Source of the DNA: Janibacter sp. DB-40
GTDB lineage: Bacteria > Actinomycetota > Actinomycetes > Actinomycetales > Dermatophilaceae
DNA length: 64,000 nt
Reading direction: 5' to 3'
Assembly: GCF_029510815.1 (NCBI RefSeq)
Contig: NZ_CP120360.1
Location: 2,852,001-2,916,000, forward strand
The notes beneath the pieces were generated by a model that made no database searches, had not been told where the DNA came from, and saw only the letters and a program-made list of their open reading frames with translations. This document shows positions 24,445 through 32,794 of this stretch, one piece after another. The stretch's first letter is position 1; each line of letters opens with the position of its first letter. The position numbers and the translations under genes are program-made.

Positions 24445-25743
24445 TCAGACCCCCCGGCGCCCGGCGTCTTGGTTGCCCTCCGCAGCCCGGATCTGCCGGC
24501 TGCGCACCGACAGGATGATGCCTCCGACGATGGCCGCGGTGAAGGATCCCAGGAGCACGCCGATCTTCACGTGCTCTTCCGCGACGCCGCTGCTGCCGTA
24601 GGCCAGCTCACCCACGAGCAGCGAGACGGTGAAGCCGATGCCGGCCAGGAAGCTCGCCCCGACCAGGTCGCTCCAGCGCAGTGAGTCGTCCAGACGAAAG
24701 GACGGCAGGCGGCTGAGCGCGAAGCTCGTGCCGACGATGCCGATCGGCTTGCCGATGACGAGACCGGCCATGATCCCCAGCGTGATCGGGTCGGACAGCG
24801 CGCTGCGCAGCCCCTCGACACCACCGACGGCCACCCCGGCGGCGAAGAAGGCGAAGACCGGCACCGCGACCATCGTGGAGACGAAACCCCACTGGTCGGC
24901 CAGGTGGGCGGTGAGGCCGTCGTAGATCGGCTCACCGTCATCGCTCGTGCCCACCTGCACCCAGGCGCGCTTCGTGGCCAGCACGGGCACGGTGAAGCCG
25001 AGCAGGACGCCGGCCACGGTGGCGTGGACGCCCGCGGCGTGCACGAGGGCCCAGGTGATCACGCCCAGGGGCAGCAGCAGGTACCAGGAGTAGTAGCCCC
25101 GCTGCGCGAGGAGGGCGAAGAGCGCCAGCGGCACCACGGCGAGCAGGAGCCACTGCAGGTGCAGGCCCTCGGAGTAGACGACGGCGATGATCGTGATGGC
25201 GATGAGGTCGTCGACGATCGCCAGGGTCAGCAGGAATACCCGCAGCGCCGGGGGCAGGAAGCGCGCGACGACGGCGAGCACGGCGACGGCGAAGGCGATG
25301 TCGGTCGCGGTCGGGATCGCCCACCCGCGCAGCGCCTCGCTCCCCGCGGACATCGCGATGCCGACGAAGATCAGCGCCGGGACGACGACGCCGCCGACGG
25401 CCGCGGCGATGGGCATGGCCGCCTGTCGCGGGTCACGCAGCTTGCCCGCGACGAACTCCTCCTTCAGCTCCAGGCCGACCACGAAGAAGAAGATCGCCAG
25501 CAGGCCGTCGGCGGCCCACTCCCCCACGGTCAGGTCGAGGTGCAGCGCCGACGGACCGAAGGAGAAGTCACGTACGGCCTCGTACCAGCCGACGGCGGGC
25601 GAGTTGGCCAGGACGAGCGCCAGGACGGTGGCGCCGAGCAGCAGCGCACCGCCGAACGCGTCGCTGCGGGCGCTCTCGCGCACCCCTCGCCACAGTTCGT
25701 GGGGGGCGCGGCGCAGGGGTAGGGACGGTCGGTTTTCGGGCAT
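24445..25743 (-). CDS. nhaA: NhaA-type Na+/H+ antiporter
   Basis: 432 aa, about twelve membrane segments. The paired Asp of the ion site is in LTLAIVDDLIAITIIAVVYS, and TDIAFAVAVLAVV and FFFVVGLELKEEFV are NhaA signatures. It exchanges Na+ or Li+ for protons in pH and salt homeostasis. I used the internal ATG (MPENRPSLPLRR); a GTG six codons upstream is possible. Monocistronic. A 22-bp repeat sits just past its stop. Confidence 0.94.
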   Translation of the reverse strand: MPENRPSLPLRRAPHELWRGVRESARSDAFGGALLLGATVLALVLANSPAVGWYEAVRDFSFGPSALHLDLTVGEWAADGLLAIFFFVVGLELKEEFVAGKLRDPRQAAMPIAAAVGGVVVPALIFVGIAMSAGSEALRGWAIPTATDIAFAVAVLAVVARFLPPALRVFLLTLAIVDDLIAITIIAVVYSEGLHLQWLLLAVVPLALFALLAQRGYYSWYLLLPLGVITWALVHAAGVHATVAGVLLGFTVPVLATKRAWVQVGTSDDGEPIYDGLTAHLADQWGFVSTMVAVPVFAFFAAGVAVGGVEGLRSALSDPITLGIMAGLVIGKPIGIVGTSFALSRLPSFRLDDSLRWSDLVGASFLAGIGFTVSLLVGELAYGSSGVAEEHVKIGVLLGSFTAAIVGGIILSVRSRQIRAAEGNQDAGRRGV

Positions 25744-25806
25744 GGGGGACTCAGCTCTCACGGGTTACCGGAATGGGCTACGCGTGCGTCGCCATGGACG
25801 CGGGGC

Positions 25807-25932
25807 TCACGCCGGTGGCGGGCACCCGGCGATCTCGCCGTGGGCGTTGGTGCCCCACTCGCTGGTCCAGCCGTTCGTGCCCGGATGGCGCATCGTGCGC
25901 ATCAGTGCCCGCATGCGTGCGGCATTCGCCAT
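25807..25932 (-). CDS. Possible small protein (41 aa), unrecognised
   Basis: A short reading, beginning MANAARMRALMRTMRHPGT and ending AHGEIAGCPPPA, lies in the 258-base gap between nhaA and the YbaK-type gene. It has a basic helical N-terminus and a Trp/Gly/Pro-containing tail with one Cys. It has no clear ribosome site and could instead begin at a GTG upstream. I know no family for it; it may be an unexpressed open frame. Kept because its composition looks protein-like rather than the Arg/Ala strings typical of chance frames here. Confidence 0.3.
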   Translation of the reverse strand: MANAARMRALMRTMRHPGTNGWTSEWGTNAHGEIAGCPPPA

Positions 25933-26001
25933 CACGCTGTGGGTGGTCACTGGAGTCGGCACGTCCACGAGTCTACGGGCGGCCCGATCGCGCCGACGAC
26001 G

Positions 26002-26529
26002 TCAGGACAGCGCGAGCGCCAGCACCTCGGCGGAAGGGAGGGCGGCCAGCTCGGTCGCGTCGACGAGCAGCTTCGAGCCGCGCACCCCGGAGCCGATGAC
26101 GACCTCGCCGGCCGCGACCACGCCCTCGTCGAGGAGGACGGGCCACGCGTCCGGCAGGCCGATGGGGGTGATGCCGCCGTACTCCATTCCGGTCAGCCTC
26201 ACGGCCTCGCCCATCGGGGCGAAGGAGATCTTGCGGGCGTCGATGTGCCGGCGCACCACGTTGTTGATGTCCGCCCGGTCCGTCGCCCGGACGAGGACAG
26301 CGGCGTACTTGGTCTCCCCACCCCTTCGCCCGGCCACGACGACGCAGTTGGCCGAGTGCTCCGGCGCGGACTCGTACGCCTCGCAGAAGGCGGCCGTGTC
26401 CGCCAGCTCCGGGTCGATCTCGGCGACCCGCGCGGAGGGGACGCGCCCGATCGCCGCGGCCACGGGAGGCGCCAGCCGGTCGGGGGCGTCGACGGCGGGG
26501 GTCCAGGTGAGGTTTCCGGCAGCGCTCAT
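26002..26529 (-). CDS. YbaK/ProX-type aminoacyl-tRNA deacylase domain protein
   Basis: 175-aa single-domain protein of the YbaK/EbsC group, trans-acting editing enzymes that hydrolyse mischarged tRNAs. Visible features: CVVVAGRRGGETKYAAVLVRATDRADINNVVR (with the conserved Lys-Tyr region), ISFAPMGEAVRLTGMEYGGITPIGLP and VVIGSGVRGSKLLVDATEL. These match YbaK-like proteins of about 160-180 aa. The specific tRNA substrate is unknown. No operon partners. Confidence 0.87.
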   Translation of the reverse strand: MSAAGNLTWTPAVDAPDRLAPPVAAAIGRVPSARVAEIDPELADTAAFCEAYESAPEHSANCVVVAGRRGGETKYAAVLVRATDRADINNVVRRHIDARKISFAPMGEAVRLTGMEYGGITPIGLPDAWPVLLDEGVVAAGEVVIGSGVRGSKLLVDATELAALPSAEVLALALS

Positions 26530-26640
26530 GGCACGACCGTAGCGCCGACGGGCGAGCCCTGTTCACCCCCTCGACGGTCTGGGAGACTGGTGGCACTGGG
26601 TGGTTGGCTCAGGGAGCCATTCGTCTTTGGGGTGGTCGTC

Positions 26641-27114
26641 GTGGCGTGGCCGGAACGCATCGTTCTCGGGGTCATCGGGCGCCGCGCGGACGAGCTCGCG
26701 CTGGCCTGGGCGTTCGGGCTCGCGCGCCGGTGGTCCGCCGAGCTGCACGTGGTCGCCGGGTACCACCCGCCGGTGGGGATGTTCCCCCACATCGTCACCG
26801 CGCACGAGCTGCAGGAGGCCCGTGACCGCGCCCGGAGCCAGCTGACCGCCACGGTGCGGGAGGCCCTCGTCGGGGTCGACCGCGACGCCATCGGCGAGAT
26901 CGGACTGACACTCGTCACCGACAACCAGCTCGACCACGCCATCGCGACGCGGGCGCAGACGTCCGGACTCACGCTCTTCAGCGTCGTCCCCACCGGGCTC
27001 TTCGCCCGACGCCACCTCGCGCGGGCCCGCCGGGTCGCCGCCGGGCTGCCGTGCCCGTCCAGCCTCGGTCCGGGACGGGCCGTGGAACCGGCCGGGCTCG
27101 ACCTCGTCCACTGA
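26641..27114 (+). CDS. Universal-stress-like protein, divergent
   Basis: About 157 aa. The N-terminus (ERIVLGVIGRRADELALAWAFGLARRWSAELHVVAGYHPP) resembles a universal stress protein beta-alpha-beta start. The nucleotide-binding GxxG...S/T motif and the usual hydrophobic C-terminal strand are not recognisable, and the tail (RRHLARARRVAAGLPC) is unusual. Start is uncertain: GTG at 26641 follows GGGGTGG; GTGs at 26632 and 26590 are in frame. Function not assigned. Confidence 0.6.
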   Translation: MAWPERIVLGVIGRRADELALAWAFGLARRWSAELHVVAGYHPPVGMFPHIVTAHELQEARDRARSQLTATVREALVGVDRDAIGEIGLTLVTDNQLDHAIATRAQTSGLTLFSVVPTGLFARRHLARARRVAAGLPCPSSLGPGRAVEPAGLDLVH

Positions 27115-27184
27115 CCGCAGCCCCCCGTGCGCGAGGATCCCGGCTCCCCGGACGGCGCCTTGTGCGCACCGCTACCGTCGTGGC

Positions 27185-28855
27185 ATGAGCACAGCCGCTG
27201 ATCGTGCCGGTACACCCGCCCTGCCCGAGGACCTCATCGACGTCAGCCACGTCGTCACCGCGTACTACGCGGTCCGGCCGAACCCAGAGGACGTCGACCA
27301 GCAGGTCGCCTTCGGGACCAGCGGGCACCGCGGGAAGTCCGTGGCCGGGTCCTTCAACGAGGCACACATCCTCGCGACGACCCAGGCGATCGTCGACGTC
27401 CGGCGCGCGCAGGGCATCGACGGGCCGCTCTTCCTCGGCCGCGACACCCACGCCCTCTCCGAGCCGGCGTGGGTCTCGGCGCTCGAGGTGCTCGCCGGCA
27501 ACGAGGTCACGGTGCTCGTCGACCCCGCCGACCGCTACACGCCGACCCCGGCGATCTCGCACGCCATCCTCACCGCCAACCAGGGCAAGGATCTCAGTGC
27601 GAAGGGGGTGGGCCTGGCCGACGGCATCGTCGTCACCCCCTCGCACAACCCCCCGAGCGACGGCGGCTTCAAGTACAACCCCCCGCACGGCGGCCCGGCC
27701 GACTCCGACGCGACCACCGCGATCGCCGACGCGGCGAACGCCCACCTCAGGGATGGGCTGCGGCAGGTGCGGCGCACCCCCTTCGCCCGGGCCCGGGCCG
27801 AGGCCACCGAGCACGACTACCTGACCGCCTACGTCGACGACCTGCCGAACGTCGTCGACCTCGCCCGGATCAAGGAGGCGGGGGTGCGCATCGGCGCCGA
27901 CCCGATGGGCGGCGCCGCCGTCGACTACTGGGGTGCGATCGGCGAGCGCCACGGGCTGGACCTGACCGTCGTCAACCCGCTTGTCGACCCGACGTGGCGC
28001 TTCATGACGCTGGACAAGGACGGGCAGATCCGCATGGACTGCTCCTCCCCCTCCGCGATGGCCAGCCTGATCGCCAGCAAGGACCGCTTCGACATCGCCA
28101 CCGGCAACGACGCCGACGCCGACCGGCACGGCATCGTCACCCCCGACGGCGGGCTGATGAACCCCAACCACTACCTCGCCGTCGCGCTGCAGTACCTCTA
28201 CGGCGGCGCGCGCCCGGGGTGGTCGAGCGAGCGGATCGGCAAGACGCTCGTGTCCAGCTCGATGATCGACCGCGTCGCCGCCGACCTGGGCAAGGAGCTG
28301 TGGGAGGTGCCGGTCGGCTTCAAGTGGTTCGTGCCGGGCCTGCTCGACGGATCGGTCGGCTTCGGTGGGGAGGAGTCGGCGGGGGCGTCGTTCCTGCGCT
28401 TCGACGGGTCGGTGTGGACGACCGACAAGGACGGGATCATCCTGGCGCTGCTCGCCTCCGAGATCACCGCGACCACGGGTCGCAGCCCGAGCCAGCACTA
28501 CGCGGACCTCGTCGCGCGCCACGGCGAGCCCGCCTACGCCCGTGAGGACGCCCCGGCCGACCGCGCGCAGAAGGCCGCGCTGAAGGCACTCACCCCCGAC
28601 GCCGTCACCGCCGACTCGATCGCCGGCGAGCCGATCACGGCGAAGCTGACGCAGGCCCCAGGCAACGGCGCCCCCATCGGCGGGCTGAAGGTCGTCACCG
28701 AGTCCGCGTGGTTCGCCGCCCGCCCCTCCGGCACCGAGGACAAGTACAAGATCTACGCCGAGTCCTTCCGCGGGTCCGAGCACCTCACCCAGGTCCAGGC
28801 GGACGCGAAGGGGGTCGTCGACGCCGCCCTGCGGGGGCCGTCGGCGCAAGGGTGA
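27185..28855 (+). CDS. pgm: Phosphoglucomutase (alpha-D-glucose phosphate-specific)
   Basis: 556 aa, the full length of the bacterial Pgm family. It interconverts glucose-1-phosphate and glucose-6-phosphate. The phosphoserine loop TPSHNPPSDGGFKYNPPHGG places the catalytic Ser at 153. The Mg2+ loop is GNDADADRHG, the sugar loop GFGGEESAGAS and the phosphate site RPSGTEDKYKIYAESF near the C-terminus. The N-terminal FGTSGHRG is also typical. Stand-alone gene, good agreement throughout. Confidence 0.97.
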   Translation: MSTAADRAGTPALPEDLIDVSHVVTAYYAVRPNPEDVDQQVAFGTSGHRGKSVAGSFNEAHILATTQAIVDVRRAQGIDGPLFLGRDTHALSEPAWVSALEVLAGNEVTVLVDPADRYTPTPAISHAILTANQGKDLSAKGVGLADGIVVTPSHNPPSDGGFKYNPPHGGPADSDATTAIADAANAHLRDGLRQVRRTPFARARAEATEHDYLTAYVDDLPNVVDLARIKEAGVRIGADPMGGAAVDYWGAIGERHGLDLTVVNPLVDPTWRFMTLDKDGQIRMDCSSPSAMASLIASKDRFDIATGNDADADRHGIVTPDGGLMNPNHYLAVALQYLYGGARPGWSSERIGKTLVSSSMIDRVAADLGKELWEVPVGFKWFVPGLLDGSVGFGGEESAGASFLRFDGSVWTTDKDGIILALLASEITATTGRSPSQHYADLVARHGEPAYAREDAPADRAQKAALKALTPDAVTADSIAGEPITAKLTQAPGNGAPIGGLKVVTESAWFAARPSGTEDKYKIYAESFRGSEHLTQVQADAKGVVDAALRGPSAQG

Positions 28856-28964
28856 CGGCGTTGTGTGCGCTCGGCTGACGATATTTCGTGGGCCAGGCGT
28901 GCACATCGACGTCGGGCCCGGGGCAGCGCCTTTCGTTTTGTTCGTTTCTGACTAGGATGGTGCC

Positions 28965-29459
28965 ATGGCCCGCACAGCAGCATCCGCACATTCACACACC
29001 TACCTTCCCGACGGCGCGAACGAGGCAGAGATCCTGGACTTCATCGGGGCACTGGAGCGCGCCGGCGGTCAAGCGCCGGCGCAGCGACCCGCCGTGGTTG
29101 CCGCCGACGGCACTCGCCACGAGATCCCTGAGTCGATGGTCGACGTCCTGCGACAGGTCGCCGAGGCATTGAGTGCAGGCATGGGCGTCAATGTCGCTCC
29201 GTTGAACTCGATGCTGACCACTCAGGAGGCAGCAGACTTCCTGGGCATTTCCCGCCCCACCTTCGTCCGCATACTCGAGCGCGGCGAAGTCCCCATGGAG
29301 AAACCAGGCCGCCACCGGTACGTCCGACTACGCGACCTGCTCGACTACCAGGAACGCGTCCGCACAGAGCGTCGAGACGCTCTCGGCGAGATGGTGCGTG
29401 CCGGCCAGGAGTCCGATCTCTACGAAGCCGCCGACGGCATACCGCCTGCGATGCGCTGA
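28965..29459 (+). CDS. Excisionase-type DNA-binding protein, probable antitoxin
   Basis: 164 aa. The C-terminal half holds an excisionase/MerR-like winged helix: LTTQEAADFLGISRPTFVRILERGEVPMEKPGRHRYVRLRDLLDYQERVR. The N-terminal half (about 30-85) is helical and of unknown type. AGGA sits 7 bases before the ATG. It lies 3 bases ahead of a PIN-domain gene, the usual antitoxin-toxin order. The pair is less GC-rich than the flanking pgm and ilvA genes, suggesting acquisition. Confidence 0.85.
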   Translation: MARTAASAHSHTYLPDGANEAEILDFIGALERAGGQAPAQRPAVVAADGTRHEIPESMVDVLRQVAEALSAGMGVNVAPLNSMLTTQEAADFLGISRPTFVRILERGEVPMEKPGRHRYVRLRDLLDYQERVRTERRDALGEMVRAGQESDLYEAADGIPPAMR

Positions 29460-29462
29460 TTC

Positions 29463-30035
29463 ATGACGTTCCCCGTCTTTCTCGACACCTGCGTCCTCTA
29501 TCCACCGACCCTGTGCGACTTGCTGCTGCGCATTGCGGAGACCGGCGCCTTCCGGCCGCACTGGTCGCATGATGTCCTGACAGAGTTGGAGCGCAACCTC
29601 TCGAAGGTCGCGACTGCAGGTACTGACGGAGCACAGAGGCGGGTCGCTGCCATGTCGCAGGCATTTCCCGAGGCCTCGGTGACGAGCTACGAATCGCTCA
29701 TCGACAGCATGACGTGCGATCCGAAGGACAGGCACGTACTGGCTGCAGCAACTCACAGCGGCTGCCAAGTCATCGTGACTTTCAACCTCAAGGACTTCCC
29801 TGCCGATGCGCTGGCCCCTCACGCCCTCGAAGTGGTGGCGCCTGACGACTTCCTCCTCGACCAGCTCGACCTCTATCCGCGCCACGTCACCGCTGCACTC
29901 GCGTCGCAGTGCGAGGACAGTCAACGGCCACCGTTCACGCCATTCACCCTGCTGGAGTCACTGGCGCGATGCGGGGCACCTCGCTTCGGCGTCGAGGTGC
30001 GTCGCAAGCTCGATATCGCCTCGTGGTCGAGGTGA
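29463..30035 (+). CDS. PIN-domain protein, probable VapC-like toxin
   Basis: 190 aa. The PIN fold is visible in FPVFLDTCVLYPPTLCDLLLRIAE (first Asp), HDVLTELERNL (Glu), CDPKDRHVLAAATHSGCQVIVTFNLKDFP (DxxD and final Asn-x-x-Asp region). PIN toxins are metal-dependent RNases that cut tRNA, rRNA or mRNA. It carries a longer C-terminal tail (residues about 130-190) than minimal VapC. Follows the excisionase-like gene by 3 bases. The target is unknown, and no growth effect can be read from sequence. Confidence 0.85.
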   Translation: MTFPVFLDTCVLYPPTLCDLLLRIAETGAFRPHWSHDVLTELERNLSKVATAGTDGAQRRVAAMSQAFPEASVTSYESLIDSMTCDPKDRHVLAAATHSGCQVIVTFNLKDFPADALAPHALEVVAPDDFLLDQLDLYPRHVTAALASQCEDSQRPPFTPFTLLESLARCGAPRFGVEVRRKLDIASWSR

Positions 30036-30112
30036 ACCGGGTCAGAGAGGGCGTGCGTCCAGCAACCGGTTCAGTTCGCGGGGATCGACAGCGCGAGGGC
30101 TACCGTGGGGTC

Positions 30113-31366
30113 GTGACTGCTGCATCCCCACTGACCGCGGCCGACGTCGACGAGGCGGCCGCACTGCTGGCCGATTTCCTCCCGCCGACGCCGCTGCAGC
30201 GCAGCGAGCGCCTGTCCGCCGCGACCGGCGCCGAGGTCTGGCTCAAGCGCGAGGACCTGCAGCCGGTGCGGTCGTACAAGATGCGTGGGGCCTTCACGCT
30301 CATCGCCTCCCTGCCCGAGGAGCAGCGGGCGAAGGGGGTCGTCGCCGCGAGCGCCGGCAACCACGCCCAGGGCGTGGCCTTCGCCGGGCAGCGGCTCGGG
30401 GTCCACTCGCGGATCTACCTGCCGCGCAACACTCCTCGCCAGAAGCGTGACCGCGTCGCCGCCCTCGGTGGGGACATGGTCGAGGTCATCGTCACCGGCG
30501 AGGTCTACGACGACGCCGCGGCCGCGGCAGCAGCCGACGCGGAGCGCACCGGCGCCGTCGTCGTCCCCGCCTTCAACGCGGTGGAGACCATGGCCGGCCA
30601 GGGAGCCGTCGCCGTGGAGATCCTCGAGCAGCTCGGCCGCGCACCCGATGTCGTCACCGTGCCCGTCGGCGGCGGTGGCCTCCTGGGCGGTATGTCGACG
30701 TGGTTGGCCGCCCACGCCTCCGACACCCGCCTCGTCGGCGTGGAGCCCGAGGGCGCGGCCTCGATGGCCGCGGCCCTGGCCGCCGGGGCGCCGGTCACGC
30801 TCGAGGAGGTCTCCCCCTTCGTCGACGGGGCCGCGGTCCGCCGGGTCGGGGACCTCACCCACGCGGCCGTCGCCGCCACCGGGGCGGAGCTGACCACCGT
30901 GTCCGAGGGCGCGATCTGCGTCGAGATGCTGGACATGTACCAGACCGACGGGATCATCGCCGAGCCCGCGGGAGCCATGGCCACGACCGTCCTGGCCGAC
31001 CTCGACCTCGCCCCGGGGTCGACCGTCGTCGCCGTCGTCTCCGGGGGCAACAACGACGTCTCCCGCTACGCCGAGATCGTCGAGCGGGCGCTGGTCCACG
31101 AGGGGCGCAAGCACTACTTCCTCGTCGACTTCCCGCAGGAGCCGGGGGCGCTGCGGCGCTTCCTCGACGACGTCCTCGGGCCGGAGGACGACATCACCTT
31201 CTTCGACTACATCAAGCGCAACAACCGCGACACCGGCACGGCGGTCGTCGGCCTCGAGCTCGGCGACCCGGAGGACCTGCTGCCGCTGCTCGCGCGGATG
31301 GACACCTCCCCGCTGGGCATCGAGACGATCGCGCCGGACAGCCCGCTCTTCCGCATCATCGGCTGA
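30113..31366 (+). CDS. ilvA: Threonine ammonia-lyase (threonine dehydratase)
   Basis: 417 aa. PLP-dependent fold type II enzyme: the Schiff-base Lys is in RSYKMRGAF (K56), the cofactor phosphate loop is VGGGGLLGG, and SAGNHAQG is typical. The C-terminal part (FLVDFPQEPGALRRFLDDVLGPEDDITFF) is the ACT-like regulatory domain of actinobacterial biosynthetic IlvA. It makes 2-oxobutanoate for isoleucine synthesis. GTG start chosen so the protein begins MTAASPLTAADVDEAAALL. An upstream in-frame extension overlaps the PIN gene and is not protein-like. Confidence 0.94.
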   Translation: MTAASPLTAADVDEAAALLADFLPPTPLQRSERLSAATGAEVWLKREDLQPVRSYKMRGAFTLIASLPEEQRAKGVVAASAGNHAQGVAFAGQRLGVHSRIYLPRNTPRQKRDRVAALGGDMVEVIVTGEVYDDAAAAAAADAERTGAVVVPAFNAVETMAGQGAVAVEILEQLGRAPDVVTVPVGGGGLLGGMSTWLAAHASDTRLVGVEPEGAASMAAALAAGAPVTLEEVSPFVDGAAVRRVGDLTHAAVAATGAELTTVSEGAICVEMLDMYQTDGIIAEPAGAMATTVLADLDLAPGSTVVAVVSGGNNDVSRYAEIVERALVHEGRKHYFLVDFPQEPGALRRFLDDVLGPEDDITFFDYIKRNNRDTGTAVVGLELGDPEDLLPLLARMDTSPLGIETIAPDSPLFRIIG

Positions 31367-31410
31367 CCCAGGGCCTGTCATTGCGGGCACGACAGGGTCA
31401 TACTCGAAGG

Positions 31411-32217
31411 GTGTCCACCGACAGCGTCTTCGCTGGATCGATCCCCGAGCTCTACGACACCCTCGTGGTGCCGATGATGTTCCTCGACTATGCCGAGGAC
31501 GTCGCCGCCGAGGTCGCCTCGGCCGCGCCCCACGACGTGCTGGAGACCGCCGCAGGTACCGGGGCCGTGACCCGGTCGCTGCACCGGCTCCTGCCCTCGG
31601 CCCGGATCACGGCCACCGACCTCAGTCCGGGGATGCTCGACCGGGCGGCCACCGTCCTCCCGTCGTCCGACCTCGTGCGCTGGATCCCCGCCGACGCGCA
31701 GGACCTCCCCTTCGACGACGCGTCCTTCGACGCGGTCATGTGCCAGTTCGGAGTCATGTTCTTCCCGGACCGCCCGGGCGCGTATGCGCAGGTGCGCCGC
31801 GTCCTGCGTCCCGGCGGGCGCCACGTCATGGCCGTCTGGGGGCGGATCGAGGACAACGAGGCCAGCCTGGCCGTGGCTGAGGCGCTCACGGTGCTCTTCG
31901 TCGATGACCCACCGCAGTTCCTGCGACGCACCCCCTTCGGGTACACCGACGTGACCGTCATCCGGACGGAGCTCGAGGATGCCGGCTTCACCGACGTCAG
32001 CATCCGCACGGTCACGCACCACAGTCGGCCCACGTCCGCCCGCGACATCGCCGTCGCGCACTGCCAGGGGACCCCGTTGGCGCACATCCTCGCCGAGCGC
32101 CACGTCGACACCGCCCGCACCACCGCGGAGTTGACCCGGCTGCTCGAGGCGCGGTGGGGCACGCAGCCCTACGTCGGCCGTCTCTCGGCCCACGTGGTGA
32201 CCGCCGTCGCCGCCTGA
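31411..32217 (+). CDS. Class I SAM-dependent methyltransferase
   Basis: 268 aa. Motif I DVLETAAGTGAVTRSL, motif II region ITATDLSPGMLDRA, then PADAQDLPFDDASFDAVMCQFGVMFF and RVLRPGGRHVMAVWG. This is the UbiE/Methyltransf_11 pattern. The substrate is not determinable. GTG start immediately after GAAGG, tight spacing. It is followed by the csoR operator and may be read independently. Confidence 0.85.
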   Translation: MSTDSVFAGSIPELYDTLVVPMMFLDYAEDVAAEVASAAPHDVLETAAGTGAVTRSLHRLLPSARITATDLSPGMLDRAATVLPSSDLVRWIPADAQDLPFDDASFDAVMCQFGVMFFPDRPGAYAQVRRVLRPGGRHVMAVWGRIEDNEASLAVAEALTVLFVDDPPQFLRRTPFGYTDVTVIRTELEDAGFTDVSIRTVTHHSRPTSARDIAVAHCQGTPLAHILAERHVDTARTTAELTRLLEARWGTQPYVGRLSAHVVTAVAA

Positions 32218-32222
32218 CGCTC

Positions 32223-32239
32223 ATACCCTGAGGGGGTAT
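32223..32239. promoter_or_regulatory. CsoR operator
   Basis: ATACCCTGAGGGGGTAT: TACCC...GGGGTA pseudo-palindrome, the usual copper-responsive CsoR site, 37 bases upstream of csoR. It overlaps the end region of the methyltransferase transcript and would autoregulate the csoR-copA unit. Confidence 0.8.
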
Positions 32240-32275
32240 GATGGGGCAGAACGACGACACCTCTGGAGGAACCCC

Positions 32276-32557
32276 ATGGCCGGATACAGCGGCAGCAAGG
32301 AGCAGTATCTCAAGCGGCTCGGCCGTGTCGAGGGCCAGATCCGCGGCATCGCCCGCATGGTCGAGGACGACACGTACTGCATCGACATCCTCACCCAGGT
32401 CTCCGCGGCGACCAAGGCGCTGCAGGCCGTCAGCCTCGGCCTGCTCGAGGACCACGTCGGTCACTGCGTCGTCGACGCCGCCCGCGAGAGCGACGAGGCC
32501 GCCGCGGAGAAGGTCACCGAGGCCAGCGAGGCGATCGCCCGACTGGTGCGGTCCTGA
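32276..32557 (+). CDS. csoR: CsoR copper-sensing repressor
   Basis: 93-aa all-helical repressor. Cu(I) ligands fall in place: C35 (TYCIDIL), H60 and C64 (EDHVGHCV), with the family pattern YLKRLGRVEGQIRGIARMVEDD. Cu(I) binding releases DNA, derepressing export. GGAGG lies just before the ATG. A CsoR-type palindrome is upstream, and a Cu+ ATPase gene follows 236 bases downstream. Confidence 0.96.
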   Translation: MAGYSGSKEQYLKRLGRVEGQIRGIARMVEDDTYCIDILTQVSAATKALQAVSLGLLEDHVGHCVVDAARESDEAAAEKVTEASEAIARLVRS

Positions 32558-32676
32558 CCGCCCAAACGTCGCAGGAGCCTAAGCAGTTGCGACAGGTGAC
32601 CGCCCGGACGTCGCAAGAGCCTAAGCAGTTGCGACAGGTGACCGCCCGGACGTCGCAAGAGCCTAAGCAGTTGCGG
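32558..32676 (-). repeat. Three 42-bp tandem units carrying the 22-bp CGCA/TGCG repeat
   Basis: The 22-bp element occurs at 32570-32591, 32612-32633 and 32654-32675, in the reverse orientation to the other sites, with a constant 20-base linker (ACAGGTGACCGCCCGGACGT). Period is exactly 42. It lies between csoR and copA, directly after the csoR stop. A separate small hairpin (GGGGTG/CACCCC, 32685-32699) follows. Confidence 0.85.
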
Positions 32677-32743
32677 AGAAGGATGGGGTGACGCACCCCC
32701 TTCGCCTCCCCGAACCACCCCGCCCGATCAGGAGAATGAAGCC

Positions 32744-32794
32744 ATGGACACCACCCCCTTCTCCCCCTGCGCCGGGACCACGGTGACGACCTGA
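32744..32794 (+). CDS. Possible 16-aa leader peptide coupled to copA
   Basis: MDTTPFSPCAGTTVTT then TGA, whose last base is the first base of the copA ATG (TGATG). An AGGAG lies 9 bases upstream, better than anything before copA itself. The peptide has a single Cys and Ser/Thr/Pro bias. It may serve only to deliver ribosomes to copA, or may sense starvation or metal; a different ATG 8 bases upstream gives another short frame. Not known as a family. Confidence 0.4.
   Translation: MDTTPFSPCAGTTVTT

Noticed and set aside
25744..26001. Plus-strand protein in the nhaA-ybaK gap
   Set aside because: Arg/Ser/Pro-rich frames without a ribosome site; the minus-strand short frame is the more protein-like reading.
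26978..28906. 640-codon open frame antisense to pgm
   Set aside because: Composition is that of a complementary-strand shadow; pgm is fully supported by motifs on the plus strand.
32558..32676. CRISPR-like array
   Set aside because: Spacers are identical, units are 42 bp with only three copies, and there are no cas genes; it is a simple tandem repeat.
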